Shown here: positions 25,688-39,500 of the stretch, piece by piece | How positions within the stretch are numbered: position 1 is the stretch's first letter | Layout: every line of letters begins with the position of its first letter | DNA from: Tanytarsus gracilentus | Lineage: Eukaryota; Arthropoda; Insecta; Diptera; Chironomidae | Reading direction: 5' to 3' | DNA length: 64,000 nt | NCBI GenBank assembly: GCA_038502055.1 | Contig: JAXRKN010000039.1 | Span: 4,464,001 to 4,528,000 of the forward strand | The notes under the pieces: model-generated | Databases searched by the model: none | What the model was told of the DNA's origin: nothing | What the model saw: the letters and a program-made list of their open reading frames with translations, nothing else | Program-made: the position numbers and the translations under genes

Positions 25688-28600
25688 TTATTTTGCAAGT
25701 TTGAGACTTTTGTAGAGACATTCAATTGCGATGAAAATTAAAGTCGCATGAAATATTTCAAAAAAAGAAAACTGCAAAAGAAATGCCATCAGCTTTAAAT
25801 GTCAAACATTTCTTAACGAAAACATTTTTATATCAAATTAAAATTCTTCATTTTTTCTCACCACACATCAATGAACGTCTTATTATTTAATTATTTTCTC
25901 TGTTCTGAATCATGAATGAAGACGGAAAGAAGGAGCAAGAAGCAAAAATAGCTAAAGAAATTTCCGCATTTGATGATGGGAAGAAAAAAATCTTCACCAG
26001 AAAGAATTATGGAATTTTCTTCTCTTTTCATATATTGACAGTCGTCGTTCGTTTTTATGTCCTCGATATAATATGATGGAATGCGAAAATTACTTTCTCA
26101 TATTTTATTTGCTTCCTACTCAAACACAACTTTGAGCACGTTTAATTCAAAGTTCAAGGGGGAAGAAACTCGGTTCATAAATTTTTGTGAAATTTGGCAA
26201 GTTTTGAATTTTAAATAAAATTGAATTTTTTCAGTTTTTAAAAATAATAATTCAAACCTAATTTTGATCCCCCTTGCGTTTCATATTGACAGCAGTTACA
26301 ACAAAAAAAATCCTGTTTGAACGTGGTGTAAACACAATAATGATCATCATTCTTGCATTATTGATAATAATTTTGCCATCATCATGATTGAAGATAGAAT
26401 AAGAGGGAAGAAGAAAATTCAAAAAGCGTTTCATCTAATTGATAAGCATTCATTTGTTGATAGACTATTAGTTAATAGTAATTTACTCAGCGATGACAAT
26501 AAAAACGCCATCAGTACGGAGAAACTTTGCGTGGTGTATATTTGATATTTAATTAAACTTACAGAACATCCGTGATAGAAAAGTTCAGCGAAACTTTCTG
26601 CTCGTCCATAATTGAGTCGTCATAGTCGAAGCGAGATGTTAAGTTTTGTGGAAAAAATGCAAGTAATCAGCATCATGAAATGAGAAAGAGGAAAACAAAA
26701 GAGTGAGAGCGAATCATAATGATATGTAATTAAGATATTTCAAGAGAGGGGAACGTGACTTTAATTAGTTCCTCCCTAACCAATTATTATTTTTTAAAAA
26801 GTCAAGTTCTCGATCCTTGCCACACATTATTCCATTGCTCATGATGAACTTTTCCGGAAAACGACCCCATATATGAGCTGCTTAAGTACATTTTTACGAT
26901 CGTAAGCGCTTCGAAAAGGACACTGCTGATAACACCACATTTTCCTTAATTAAAAATATTAAGATTGTCTCCAAATGTGACCCCGTGCGCTTCTCATCTT
27001 CGCTGAACGAATCGTAATTGTGAAACCTCAGAAAATTCAACATTATGCAATAATTATTTTAACGATGTCCTAAATTTTCTTAATTATGAGAAAGTTTCGT
27101 ATGGCAGAAAGTTTTTTGCTTGAATTCAACATGGTTTACTTTTTAGAAACTTTCATAAGGAAAAAGGCAATTAAATTTTTAAAAACTTTTCTTGCCAAAA
27201 TGAAATTCTTTACGAGTTATTACATTTTACCAAAAAAATTCCAAGGATTGATAATAAGAATTAAATTATTCTAAAATTTAAAAGTCAAATTTTTTTAGAT
27301 AGGAAAATTCGCTCTAATAATTTCTTCAAATATAATTTCCGCTCTAAATTTTGAACTTTTTTTCATAATTAAGTGATTACCGAGAAAACCATAATTTCTT
27401 CCTCCAGCAAATTAATAACAAGCATCAAGTCAGTTAATTAAACTTTTATCGAGTTAATACTAATTAAAATTTCACTATTAACTAGAAAATTCATTAATGT
27501 GCTGAAAGAACTACCCAATAATAGTAAATTTTCCGATCATAATCGTTATGGGAGTCATTATCACTTGCAATTGATTGCGAAATGAAGAGAGAAAAAAAAA
27601 TCATTGAAGCTTTTCGTAATTTTTTTCTCTTGCTGTCGTTCACAAAAAAAATTCAGCTGACACAAATTGAGCTTGATAACGCTTAGGGCAAATTGGTATG
27701 TTCAATGTGAAAGCGAAGAGCGTCTGAATGTGCGGCAAAATGAAGATATCTCGATAGGAAATCGATTACTCACCATTAAGAACGTGAACAGTTGTAGTAA
27801 ACGAATGTGTTGGTCCAATTGAGCAAGTATAATTACCTATAAGAGGAAGAGAGTAGTCATTAGAGCTTCTCGAACCACATCTTTGGTCATTTCACGCTCA
27901 CCAGAATCAAATTTATTAATTTTGGCAACACTCAACGTTGAATTAGCACCTACTCCAGTTAAATCAGTACGAACACTATGAGAAAAAGAGCAAAATGGGT
28001 GAATGTGAAAACGGCACGACACACTAATAAATTTTCGAGAATTTCGAATGTTTGAAAGAGCTGACAACGATGGCTCTTTTAAGATGAGTGTCAGAGTTGA
28101 AAATTTATAAAATTTTAATGGTATAAAATGTTTTTAAAATTGTCATAAAACTATTAAAAATTAAAATTTTAACGGCTTTAAAAATGTCAAAATTTAATAT
28201 TTCATCTTCAACTCTGACGACATGTAAAAGCAATAATAATTCTCACCTTATTCCACCTCTTATCGCATCATAGTTTAGCACTTGATCATTATGAATCCAT
28301 AAAACCACTGATGATGTCATTTCGATGTTTCGTACGTAGCAATAAAGCTCCAGCGTCGAATTAACTTCATAATGACGTTCATAAAGTGGATTGAGGTTCT
28401 CATCAGCAATAAACAGGTCCGGTGCTGTAAAAAAGTTGCGTTAAGTTTTTGTAATAAAAAAGAAGAAGAGAAATTATGCTAATTGTCTTGACAACAACGC
28501 TGCGTGTATGTACGTGAAAGCTTTTGTTTACGCAATGTCTAGCACGAAGTTAAGCCACGGTTCTTTTTATCTCAATCTTGTAATTAACGGAAGAAACAGC

Positions 28601-31600
28601 AGCAGCAAGCTTTTGCCTTGAAGCTCTGAAATCTTGTTTTTTTCTTTTGCATCTTCTTTTAAATTGTTGATCTCTTTGCCATCTAAAGCTGCCGTTTTGA
28701 GAATTTACGAACTTTGCTCTTGCTCTTTTGAGAGAGCGAACATAAACGTAGAAAAAGATGAAAGTACATTTGGTTAATAATTTGTAGTCTATGCTTACAT
28801 TTCATTAGAGAAAATTTTCCTCGAAATTTAACGAAAGAGAAAAAAAGTTTATGGAGTGGGAGGGTAAAAAGTTTCATGTAGAATAATTTTCTATTTGTAT
28901 GAAAGAAAATGCTTGGAGTGTCTTAAAAACATTTTAATCAGGAAAATTGAAAACGAATGGGTTAAAATATTTGTTTGAGTTTCAAGAACTTTAAAAAACT
29001 GATTGAAAGTCTTAAAGAAATTGATACTTTTAAGATTTATCCATTCATCACAATAAACCTACATAAAGCTACAAAAACAATGTATACTCGTTTATATAAT
29101 TCCACTTCACTAAATTTACCAAAGTACCAGTTTAATGCCACCACAGCACGTGTCACGAAAACAATGTTAATATGTTACAAGAGAGAGCTTTTGATTATTT
29201 TATGAGGCTTTGGTGACACTTTACTGCAACAACAAAGCGATATAAGATGTAACGTGTCACTTTGTTACTTTATGAGACATGAGAAATTATCATAGAAATT
29301 TTATTGAATTTCTAAATTAAATTTTACGAGACAACTGCAAAAACATATTTTTCATGCATAAAAGGCATGTCTCATAATATAAGAGGGTGTACGTAAAGTT
29401 TGGAGCTCATTATCATTACAAAATTTAAAAATTATTTTTTATACTATTAAACTTTAATAAAAAATAAAATGTTTTTAAATAAATTTTTGCCAAACACTTT
29501 AATTGGCTTCTCAAATTCAATTAGTGCTGCACGCGGTGAGACGAACTGCAATGAGGACAATTTTTATGCTCTCACACTCTCGTTCTTTTCTTTCGAGGAT
29601 TATTTATTTGCTGCAGCGCATAGAATATTTTCTGCACATGGCGGTTTCATAATTTTCCACATGTAATCTTGCATATCAATGCAAGCATGCATGAAAGTCG
29701 GATGTGTGCATTTACAAATATTTAATAGGATGTCTTTGGATGAAGTTGATGAGATAATCGAGGCTTTAAGATTGCGTCATCTCCACATGCTTAAAATTCA
29801 TATATATGAAATCATGTCGGAGTGCAATTAAATTAAAAACCCTTGAGATGGCAACACAAAAGAACCTCTAGAATGATTTTATGAGATCTGAAAATTCTCA
29901 AGGTGAAACATCATCTGCCTCGAAGCAAGAAAAGGATAAGTTCGGTTAATTTGTGTAAATCTCATGTTGTGATTTATAAAATGTCACCCCCTGCTCTTCC
30001 TTAACAATGACATTTTTAGCTGAAATGCTGACATATTTCTCTCTTCGCCATCTCTCATGATAAATCAAAAAGTATTTTATCTGATTTTATGTGACGTCGG
30101 TATGTTTTGTTCAGTGAGAAATAAAAATGAGATAATCTTGGATCATTGTGTGTGCCATGTGTGCATGAAGAAGTTTTATGGCCTTTCATCAATTTTTGTA
30201 ACTTCATTTTCCCTTGTTGATGTTCCATTTTTTTTTGTTGAGCGAGAGGATGGTTTTGTGTCTATTAATTTTCTATTGAACCTGAGGGCTTGTTGAGGTC
30301 ATGATGGACAAAAAGATAGCACATGTGTCTTTTTTAAAGTGAGCAAAATTAAATCAATTTTTTTGAAACGAGGAATTTAAATTTTATGTCCAACATCAGC
30401 ATGACACGCGTAACTGATTTTCTACCCATCACATGTTAAAAAAGCTTTCACTTAATCAATCACACACAACGGTGGAAAAGTTGAATTTTATCCGACATGA
30501 CAGTTGTCAAAGCCAATTAAGCTTTATCAATGTTCGGAGTTTAAATCCCGACAACACAAAAAAAACTTACCATTCACATGCAAATAAAACTGCATCACTT
30601 TCGGCGGGTGTGTTGAAATCTGTGGAAAATTGTCGGAATGTGCAAAATGTGAATGCAATTTGTTATTTGACGTGAAAATACCTGACAGAGATAAACACCT
30701 TCATCATTTTCTTTGCTGATATTTCGAATCGACAAACGAAAATTGTTGGGATGTTGGAAATTCACGAAATATCGCGTATCGTCGATAAATGTATTTGTGC
30801 CAACCGTCAGTAACTGCAGTTCGTGTCGCTGAATGCCATCGGCATCGGAAAAAAAGAATTTTCGCACCCATGTAACCTGAACAGTAGAAAAAAGAAATGG
30901 GATCAGGGTCGTGTCGCTCATTAAGAGGAATTTTAAGTACCGTTTTGTCCTGCAATAAATTAATTTTGCAATTCATAAAAGCTGTACTCCCTCCCTGTAC
31001 GGTCACGTTGATTAATGATCCGATGGCAGCTTCATCGAAATGCGTCCCCAAACTGTTAACAAAAATTTCAAGAGAAATGAGTTTATAAAATAAATTTTAT
31101 TGATTTCTCGTGGCGCACTTGACATGCGGCCTTCAGCAGTAAACTCATAAACACAATCGAGCGTGAAATATTTTTTTAATGGTCATGACCAGCGGAGAGA
31201 GAATGTCTCGAATTAATTAAGAGAAGAAAATTATTTTGCTTAAAAAGTTGACTTAAAGTTTATTAAATTTCGGACTGTTTTTGTTTTTGGATAATAATTA
31301 AAATTTATGGACTAAAATTTGCCTACCGAAAATCGGGATGACGCTGTTTAATATGGGAGTCATAGACCAAGTTGAGCATTGGCGCGTCTGTTTTTTTCGA
31401 TGTCGTCGCTGAGCCATGATGAAGAAGACCGTAGGATGACTTTGACGTTAATGTTCCATTGCTAAGATGATTATTATTGCTGTTATATAGCTGCTGATGA
31501 TGCACGCGAGGACTGCTATTCGTGTTATTATGGAGCCATTTTAATGGATTCTCGACTTTCCATTTTTCACTTTTATTACTATTGACGTGCACCGCATCTG

Positions 31601-33548
31601 CAGGTATTTCCAATCCTGGAGCTTGTTTAAAAATAGAAAATGACAAATTATTGAAAATAGTTTCTAGGTGTAAATTTAAAATAAAATCGCTCTGATGCAA
31701 TGATAGAAAGTCTTCGCATAATTCAATGTTAATTTTAATGGTTTCAACTGCAGCTAATTATAACAACCACTAAAATCAATTGTAATTAAATTTCGCATGC
31801 ATGAAAATGTTTTTGTTAATAGAAAATGCATTCTGTGGCTTGGATGGAATTCGAATGTGCATGTAAGGGATATTGATTTTATGGTCGGCGAATATGTGAT
31901 TATCCGAAAGTGTTAAAGCTGCATTAAAACTTGTTATTAAATTAGTGATCTGCTTTTTATCAAAATTTAATTTAATAACTCATCTTTTGAATTAAATTTT
32001 TCCCCTAGCAACTAACAGTCATTCTCGTTTTATATTAAATTCATTTTACTCGAGTGCGAAGAAAAAAGTTTTTCATAAAACTGTCAAGTAAAATTGAGTT
32101 AATAAAATTTTACACTTGAAAATATTTAATTTCTTTTGGGAGGTTACGAAATGAATTGAGAACACGGACAACCATGGAATTGGTATTTTTAATTACGAAC
32201 CAGAGTGCTATGAAAATTAATTTCATCTTTTGTTCAAAACTGAACTCGGCATACTTGAAAAATTTGTTTGAATGAAAATTTTTTATGGGCTTGATTGTAA
32301 ATTAGGTTTTTGTAATTTTAAATTAAAATGTGAACAGAAATTTAAATAATTTAAAATAAAAATTAAAAACAACGCGACGCGATTTTAAAATGAACCCCAA
32401 ATTTTTCGCATAATAGAGGCAAAATATTGTTTTGTCAGTTTTTACAGTTAAATTGGGTGAAATTTCAGATTCTGAATGCATGACACAATCCTTAGCTTAT
32501 TGCAAAAATCTCTTTTTCGTACGACAATGGTCGTGTTGTGAGAAAAACTATTTTCATTCTGAATCTGAGTGCCCAAAATGGCTTTTCAGGAAAACAAAGT
32601 TTCTATTGTGCTCAACTTTCTCTACTCCAACAACCTCAAGCGACAAAACATGACATGCCACCCCATTTTTGAATGCCATCATTCTAATGAGGGCCCTCTG
32701 CACTGTTCGCTGCGTGCATGTGACTTTTCTCCTCAATTTTATAAAAGCTTATTTCCCATAGCTTTCCAAGTATAAGAGGTAAAATAATTTTAGGTTTTGC
32801 TTAGTTTAAGTGCCGATTTGAGGCTTCTCTGGATTGAGAGACAGTCATGTGTGATTATTATCATTATTTTAATGAATTTTCAGAGTGGTTTTTGAAAATG
32901 CTCGAAACGTGATGATTTGAGGTGACGAAATTGTTTGAGGTTATTTGAATAGTGTTCGTGGAAAACTTTATTGCATTTGTGTGGTGAAATATTTTGAGAA
33001 TTTAACGCGATTGCTGAAGTGAGTGATTAAATTTTTTTTTGGTTTTTTGACAAAAAATATTTTTAGATCGAAATATTTTTTTCAAGAGCTAAATCTCGAT
33101 AGCTGAACTATCATCAGAGTGCCACTCAATGTCCATAAAACTTCATCAACAAACTTCCATTTCAAATCACTTTATTACCTTCATCTTTATGACGATGTTG
33201 ACTCTCCTCATCAGCACTCGTGATGACATCTGCCGCAGCATTATTTACACTTTCAGTCGTTTCACTCATGTTCACATGAAATTTATAAATGTCCTTAATA
33301 CTCTTAGCTGAAGTTGCACTTTGTCGGAAATACTCTTCTATAATTAGCCGCTTTTCACTGTGATAAGTCTCATTTTCAACGAGATATTTTGTGCCATCAA
33401 AGTGAATATAATCCGCCTTGTTCTCACTACCGCCGGCGGTACTCTTTGCAATGTCACCATTCACATTCACCAAATTATTAATGATGATTATGTGAGCACA
33501 AAATAATAATGAATGCAAAAGTGTGTCAACTGACGTAGTCCAGTGCAT
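25688..33548 (-). CDS. Dpr-family immunoglobulin cell-surface protein, ten exons
   Basis: Predicted 485-aa cell-surface recognition protein. Exons: 33548-33179, 31621-31327, 31052-30941, 30876-30682, 30619-30571, 28424-28247, 27975-27902, 27836-27774, 26600-26563, 25771-25688; all phases join. An N-terminal signal peptide (MHWTTSVDTLLHSLLFCAH...) is followed by about 190 residues of low-complexity, Asn/Ser/His-rich sequence. Ig domain 1 (about residues 230-340) has Cys250, Trp262 and Cys323 with the Dpr hallmarks TWVRK, LLTVG and DTRY, ending YLCQ/ISTHPP. Ig domain 2 (about 341-445) has STLELYC, MTSSVV.W and LNYD..RGGI motifs, Cys369, Trp383 and Cys429. Dpr proteins pair with DIP Ig proteins at synapses in flies. 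Exon 9 (ESFAELFYHGCS) resembles the family's HVLNGE..A..HG segment. Exon 10, a hydrophobic C-terminal tail followed at once by AATAAA, is weaker; it could be a membrane or GPI-signal segment. Exact Dpr orthologue is not assigned. Confidence 0.85.
27976..28246 (-). other. Dpr intron 6 with stable inverted repeat
   Basis: Intron between the two main exons of Ig domain 2. It contains perfect 12-nt inverted arms GTCAGAGTTGAA (28090-28101) and TTCAACTCTGAC (28207-28218), with A/T-rich partly complementary sequence between them. The pre-mRNA could form a hairpin of about 130 nt. It could be a relic of a small inverted-repeat element or a splicing-related structure. Confidence 0.55.
28425..30570 (-). 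other. Large Dpr intron 5 (2.1 kb)
   Basis: Bounded by a consensus GTAAGT donor (30570-30569) and a TTACAG acceptor (28430-28425). No exon or RNA gene was recognised inside. Open frames within it (for example 28975-29205 plus) have no supporting signals. Confidence 0.6.
31622..33178 (-). other. Dpr intron 1 (1.56 kb)
   Basis: Donor GTAATA after the exon-1 phase-1 base at 33179, acceptor ACAAG before 31621. The split codon gives Ala. Nothing else was recognised within it. Confidence 0.6.
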
Positions 33549-33599
33549 TGTTTTACGACTTGTTCCTAATCTCACTTTATTACCATAAACATAAACTTT

Positions 33600-36500
33600 T
33601 CGATTGGCTCATATCCCCCACTGCTGTACTCTCTTTTCTTCTCAGTGGCTATGTGGTTTAAAGTTTTTTGTGTTGAGCTTCAACTAAGCAGAGCTATGCT
33701 CTCACTGAGTGAAGCACAGATGACTTATCATTGCTGCCACTGATGTCCAATGCATTTTTACCCAGTGCACAAAACCTATCATAAAAATAATATTTTAGGT
33801 TTTAAATTTCAAATTTTTATGGTCGTTATTTTTTAGGAAATTCAATTAAAAATTCTGTATGGTTCATCAAGTGCATACCTCTGCACATTCATGCTATGAT
33901 GACATTCGGGTGTTTCATAAAAATTCATGATATTTTTGCGTTCGATGTTATGCTCTGCTTTGTATCATCCTGATTGTATTTTCGGACTTTATAAAGCATA
34001 AAATTTTTCCATAGCTTGCAACTTTTTCTCAAACATGCTAGTTTACAAATTCACTATTTCTTGGCTCGATGGTTCGGAATGATGTTGTTGATAAACTTTC
34101 TCTCCACCAACTTCCGAAAGCCCAAAAAATTTATCGCTTTTTAAGATGAATCTGCAAAAATAGAAGAGAGCGGGTAAAAAATAAAGTCAATGAGTATCAT
34201 GAAATATTAATTAGATCTTTCCTCCTCAATCCCAAAGCACGTGATGGAATTTTAAGGTAATGAAAAAGTTGAGGAAAATGTAAATTGATTCTTAAGGCTT
34301 TTTTAACGGTATGTGAGGATTCACTTTTCATCATTTAGAGCTTTATGTGTTTTTCTTTTCCTAACGACGGGTTGCTGTGATTAAAGGAGATGGAACAAAA
34401 TTAAACATGCTTTTAATTTTTCTGGTAAATTTTTTTAATGATCAAATTTAAGGATTTTTTCATTAATCTTTCTACCTTATATAATTTTTCAGTAAATAAA
34501 TTTGTATTAAACTCAACTTTCTTGCTTTCAATTAAAGGGTTTTGATCGCAATATAACCTAAATTTTAGGGTTTCTTCAGTGAAATTGTGTAATTCACCTA
34601 CCGAATATTTTATGAGATCAACTAAAGTTGAATTGAACCTTAAAATATTTACAGTTTCTTGATAGAAATTAAATCTTGTACATTTCTTAACATCAGATGA
34701 TTGATGATTTACTACAAAATATAAAAAGTCCAATAAATGATTCATCTTAATGGACTTTTGAAAGCTTTCAAACATTTTCGATTTCACTCCAGGAGTTTTT
34801 CTCATTTCTTCGAATCATTCCTTGTAAATCTGCAAGTTGATTAAATTTTTTTTCGCTCCTGGAGTAAAGAAATTCAAATGGAATAAATTAAAGTTAAAAT
34901 GCTTTTCGCTATGTAACGATGGAAAATGTGCAAAGAGGTGGAACCGAGTAATAATTTTCCGTTTTGTGTGTGTGTACTTGCCGAAATGAGGTCTTTTATG
35001 CACATTTAAATTTTCTTTAGCAAATTCTATTATCTCTTTATTCCATGTGGAGCATGCGAGCATACCATTAGAGAGGAAAGATGATTCTTGAGATTCTTCC
35101 TGTTTACTCTTGAAAAACCGTATCGCAAGCGATTACCATTAAAGTTGAAAAAATTCACAAATTTGTTTTTCTTGTATTTTATTTGATTACATTTATTTAC
35201 ATAAAAGAGTGTGCATGACAAATTGAATGAGAAAATGTAGATGAAGATAATTTTAGGTATTATTTTTTCAAGGAATGGAACATCCTGAAAAATAAAAATA
35301 AAAATTTAAATCGATATTTCCTAAAAGCTCTGTCTTTTGAATTAAATTAAGTACATCCTGTCTTCATATTTTCCATTACAAAAATTTCATTGAAGCTATT
35401 AAAAACTACTCTATAGTCTAGCTCGCTCGATGAGTCATAACAACAAAATATTTTTACTCGTCTAGACCACCAAAACTCAATAAAGAGTTGAAACTAACTT
35501 CTCGCTACCCACGTTCGTAAGGAACTTTTGCATACAATGTATGAGAGTGGTTTTTGAGTTTGAAAAGGGTTTTCATTAATCATATGATAAACAGTTACAC
35601 CCAACTTCTGTCTTTAATGGTTAATTTTCAATGAAAAACCTTCTCATGAATGTTGACATTTCCTACCACACACGATGAATGTGAATCAACGGATATGTTA
35701 ATTAACCTCGTCTCTACGGAAATTATACTTGACGTTCCTAATGTGTACATGGTATCGCACTACGTGTTGATTAAAAATATCTGGGTGCGATTTTTAAATG
35801 ATAAAAGAGAAATTTTTCTTAATTTGTTTTCATTCTGTCATAACTCTTAACATTAATTTAATTAAAATATTATTTTTATGATATGAGAATAGTCAAAATG
35901 CTCAGACATTATATTTTCAACAGTTTCAGAGAAATTCAACCTCTCACATTGTTTTTTGTTTGTCTTACCTATCCAATTAAAAACAAATTTAAGACTTCTT
36001 GTGTATTTTATGAAAGGACGCTTGAGTAGCTTCATGAAAATATTTATAAATCGAAAAAAAATATATTTTTCTCTCAAACTTTAATTTTTTCATTTATAAA
36101 TAATTAATTTCGGAGATTTTCTAATCCACAAAATTTCCCCGTAAAATACGCTTCGACAGTTAATAAAAAGTTTTCTAATTTGGCATCCGGCAAATTTATT
36201 CGACAATATTTTCTGCTGATAAAATCTCATTAGCGATGAAAATTTTTGACAGTTATTTGCACAAACTTCCTATCATCATCACTCGCGTGATGGAAGTAAT
36301 AATAATATTAATAAATTGGATTATGTTTTCAATTTGTGCATGTTAAAATCTTTAGAGCTTGAAAGCAGAAGAAGTTGTGCTATGAGGAGAAAAAGTTTTC
36401 AAACTTACCGCAAAAAAAATAATTGTGAAAGCGAAAATATTTCTGATATTTATTTCATAAACTTTCCTAATTTTGAATTAATTATTTTAGAGAATCTGAA

Positions 36501-39500
36501 TATTAAAGAACCGACAATTAAGTTTTAAATATGTCTTTGAGACATTTTGCCTTTATTTTAAAATCTTTGAGTTTTACCCGCAGTTGTATATATTTTTATC
36601 TTTGCCCACAGACATTTCCTAAAAGTTCATGACTTGAAAAGAAAAAGCACATTGAACTTTCCAATAACGTGCAAATTTTTATCATCAGGTTCAAAGTTTT
36701 TGAATTCTAGAAATTCACTTTTAAAATTGCCTACGACATTGCGTAAATTTTGAATTTATACTCTTGAAATTTCATCTCTCTGTCTCAAAATTTTCTTTGC
36801 ACACCCTCTTTGCTGTGCTTCAGGCCTGCACACAACAAGAGACAAATTGTTTTCCATCTTTTCTGCAATAATTCAATCAAAATCTCTCTTAAATTTTTGG
36901 AACTACATTTATCTTATGCTAAATCGAACTAGAGGACATGAGACATATTGAATTTCAGGGTTCAGTGAATTTTGCAACATCAAAATGAGATTGTTGTTGA
37001 AGCATCACAAAATCAGATATAATCAATTTTGTGTGAGTGTGCACATGCTTTCGTTGGCAGCCACCTTTACTTCCATACACACATAATATAATATTGTTTA
37101 CCACCCGTAAGTCAAATAGAATCAATTATCGAGTCAATTAGGTAGATTGAATAGGACGCAATTACCATGAAAAATTAAGCGTGTACGCTCACATACAATT
37201 TATGGCGAATTTTGTTCGCTTGTAACCATGCAAGCAGAAAATTGAGCCTTAAGGTTGTGATAAAGTGAGGTATTTTGAGGTCTTCTGTTTATCGTACATT
37301 GGCAATTGAGTGAGTATCAAAAGGATTTTCTTAAGCTGATATTGTGATGGTAAATTAATCACTGAGGTAAACCGAAATTGAGTGGGTTTGCGAGTCAATT
37401 TATAAAGAACATTTTAACCTTTTGTTTAAATAAAATAATTGGAAAACTTTTAAATATTTCCAGTAATTTTCTCTTCAAATGCAAACTCAATCTCAAAGTT
37501 AATGCGAAACATTTTTCATCTGACAGTTTATTTCAAAAGTTTCACGGTGTGTCAACTTAGTACATGATGCATATATCACTTCTGCAGCTCTTTTATAGAC
37601 TACAAGGTAATTTTCACCTGAACTTTTATCGTTTAATGTCAGTATTTATTCAAGTGATGATTTTACCATGGTGATATGAAGAGCAAAATGAGTGGGATTT
37701 ATAGGTCATGAATTGATTACACTTTTGAAAGTGTTCTTCAATCACCAATCAGTTCAAATTGCATAACCATTATTATCGATAATCCCAAATATAATTGAAC
37801 TTTTTGTTTTGCGACGTAATTTTTAATTAATTTTTGATCTCTTTGAAATTTTCAATTAATTTGTTGAATTCATTATTGAGTTTTAAATTAAATTTAACAC
37901 AAAATTAATTCTTTTGAAAATTTTAATATTAAATTTTGTTGCTAAATTAAATTATGCAGGAATTGTCGCAAATAAATTTTAAACTTTTTCAGCGTACAAA
38001 ACATTTGAAGTTGAACTTAACTGTCAACAAATACCATTTTACAAAATGATTTAACACAATAATCTACACGAGAATTTCATTTAACATTTTTTATTTCCAC
38101 CAGCAATTGCAGAGTCATAAAATGAATCGTTTACATGAGTCGAATGCAACGATGGCAATCATGCAATGATTTTCCGTATGTTGTTGGAGTATAATGTATG
38201 TGCACAATATGTGAGGAGGGCAGATCTATGAAGGAATTTTTAATATTTTTATGTAAACAATATGACATTCGTATTTTTTTTGGCTTCAATTCTGTTCGGA
38301 CATTTCCTTGGATTTTTTTCAAGTAAAGGGAAGTCGCAATTAATCTCAAGTGATGCGCTAAATTGTGAAAATTATAAAAAGCGCAATATAGTAGAGAAGG
38401 AAGCGAGCATGTGGAGCGCATTTATCTAACCTCGTTAGGAGAGTTTAATGAAAAATTATGAATCGTTAAAACAGACATTAGTGCTAGTGCAAAATTTCTT
38501 CCTTATCTCGCTTTCCATTGTTTTTCATTAGAGCAGGAAATTTTTTTTCCGTTTTCACTACTTAACAAGGAGAAATTATTTGCTCTCTTGCTTGCACAAT
38601 TCACACATTTTCCTTCCGTCTACTAAGAGGATATAACACAGTGGTATTCTGCAAACTTCCAGCTAAAAGAATATTAAATTTTTTATATTAAAAATGCTTT
38701 TTTGAGGTTAAGTGCAAAATATTCTTTTGTACTTTACACGCCGCGAAAAAGCATGGAAATGATGATAACAACTTTAATCAAAGTTGCATGGTGAGTGCAA
38801 AGGTGCAAAGAAAAATCGTAAGTTTAATTTTCCACGAAAAGCTAATAAAAATTAATTTTTTCATCAGCTTTAAATTTAAATTTTTTTTATGTTACATTGT
38901 AAAATTCTAATGAAACGCTTAGTATTCACTTGGGTTTAAAATTGCTCGTTCTTAAATTACGTAACATCATTTTATACATAAACGAAACCTCAACATTATA
39001 ATTTTATTTTGACCCATCATAACCATATCCTGAACAGTGAATGTTAAATTATTCAACAGCACACTCTGCATATTTTTTTCTCTCTTCACGAACTGCAATG
39101 AAATCATCAAAACGTTTCTGCAATTTTTTGCTTAAAATAATAAAAAAAATTCCGAGCTGTTAGCTTTAGATATTTTCCTTAATGCAAGCCGTAGAAATGA
39201 GAGAGCTCGCACATACTTTTTTATTCCCTCTCCTTTTTCCAATAAAACACAATGTATGACGCGGTGGGATTTCACTTTAACATATTCACATACATAACAA
39301 GGGTTGAGAGTTAAGCTTGTAATCTTTTCACTGTAGCACATATATGACATGAAATTGCGTAAAGTCAAAACATAAACTTGAAATCTCAGAGCAATAAATT
39401 TACTTTCTTGCACATAAGGCATGTGGGTGGTTGAAAGATGAAGAGAAAAGAAGAAAAAGTTAGCAAAAATTGTTCAAAATATTTTCATATTTTATTTTCC

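Noticed and set aside
25910..26010. Alternative last exon for the Dpr gene
   Set aside because: It stays open in the right phase after an AG, but has a weaker pyrimidine tract and a less convincing hydrophobic tail than 25688-25771, which is followed by AATAAA.
33549..33575. Upstream nine-codon extension of Dpr exon 1
   Set aside because: It begins with GTG, not ATG; the ATG at 33548 is the first after an in-frame stop.
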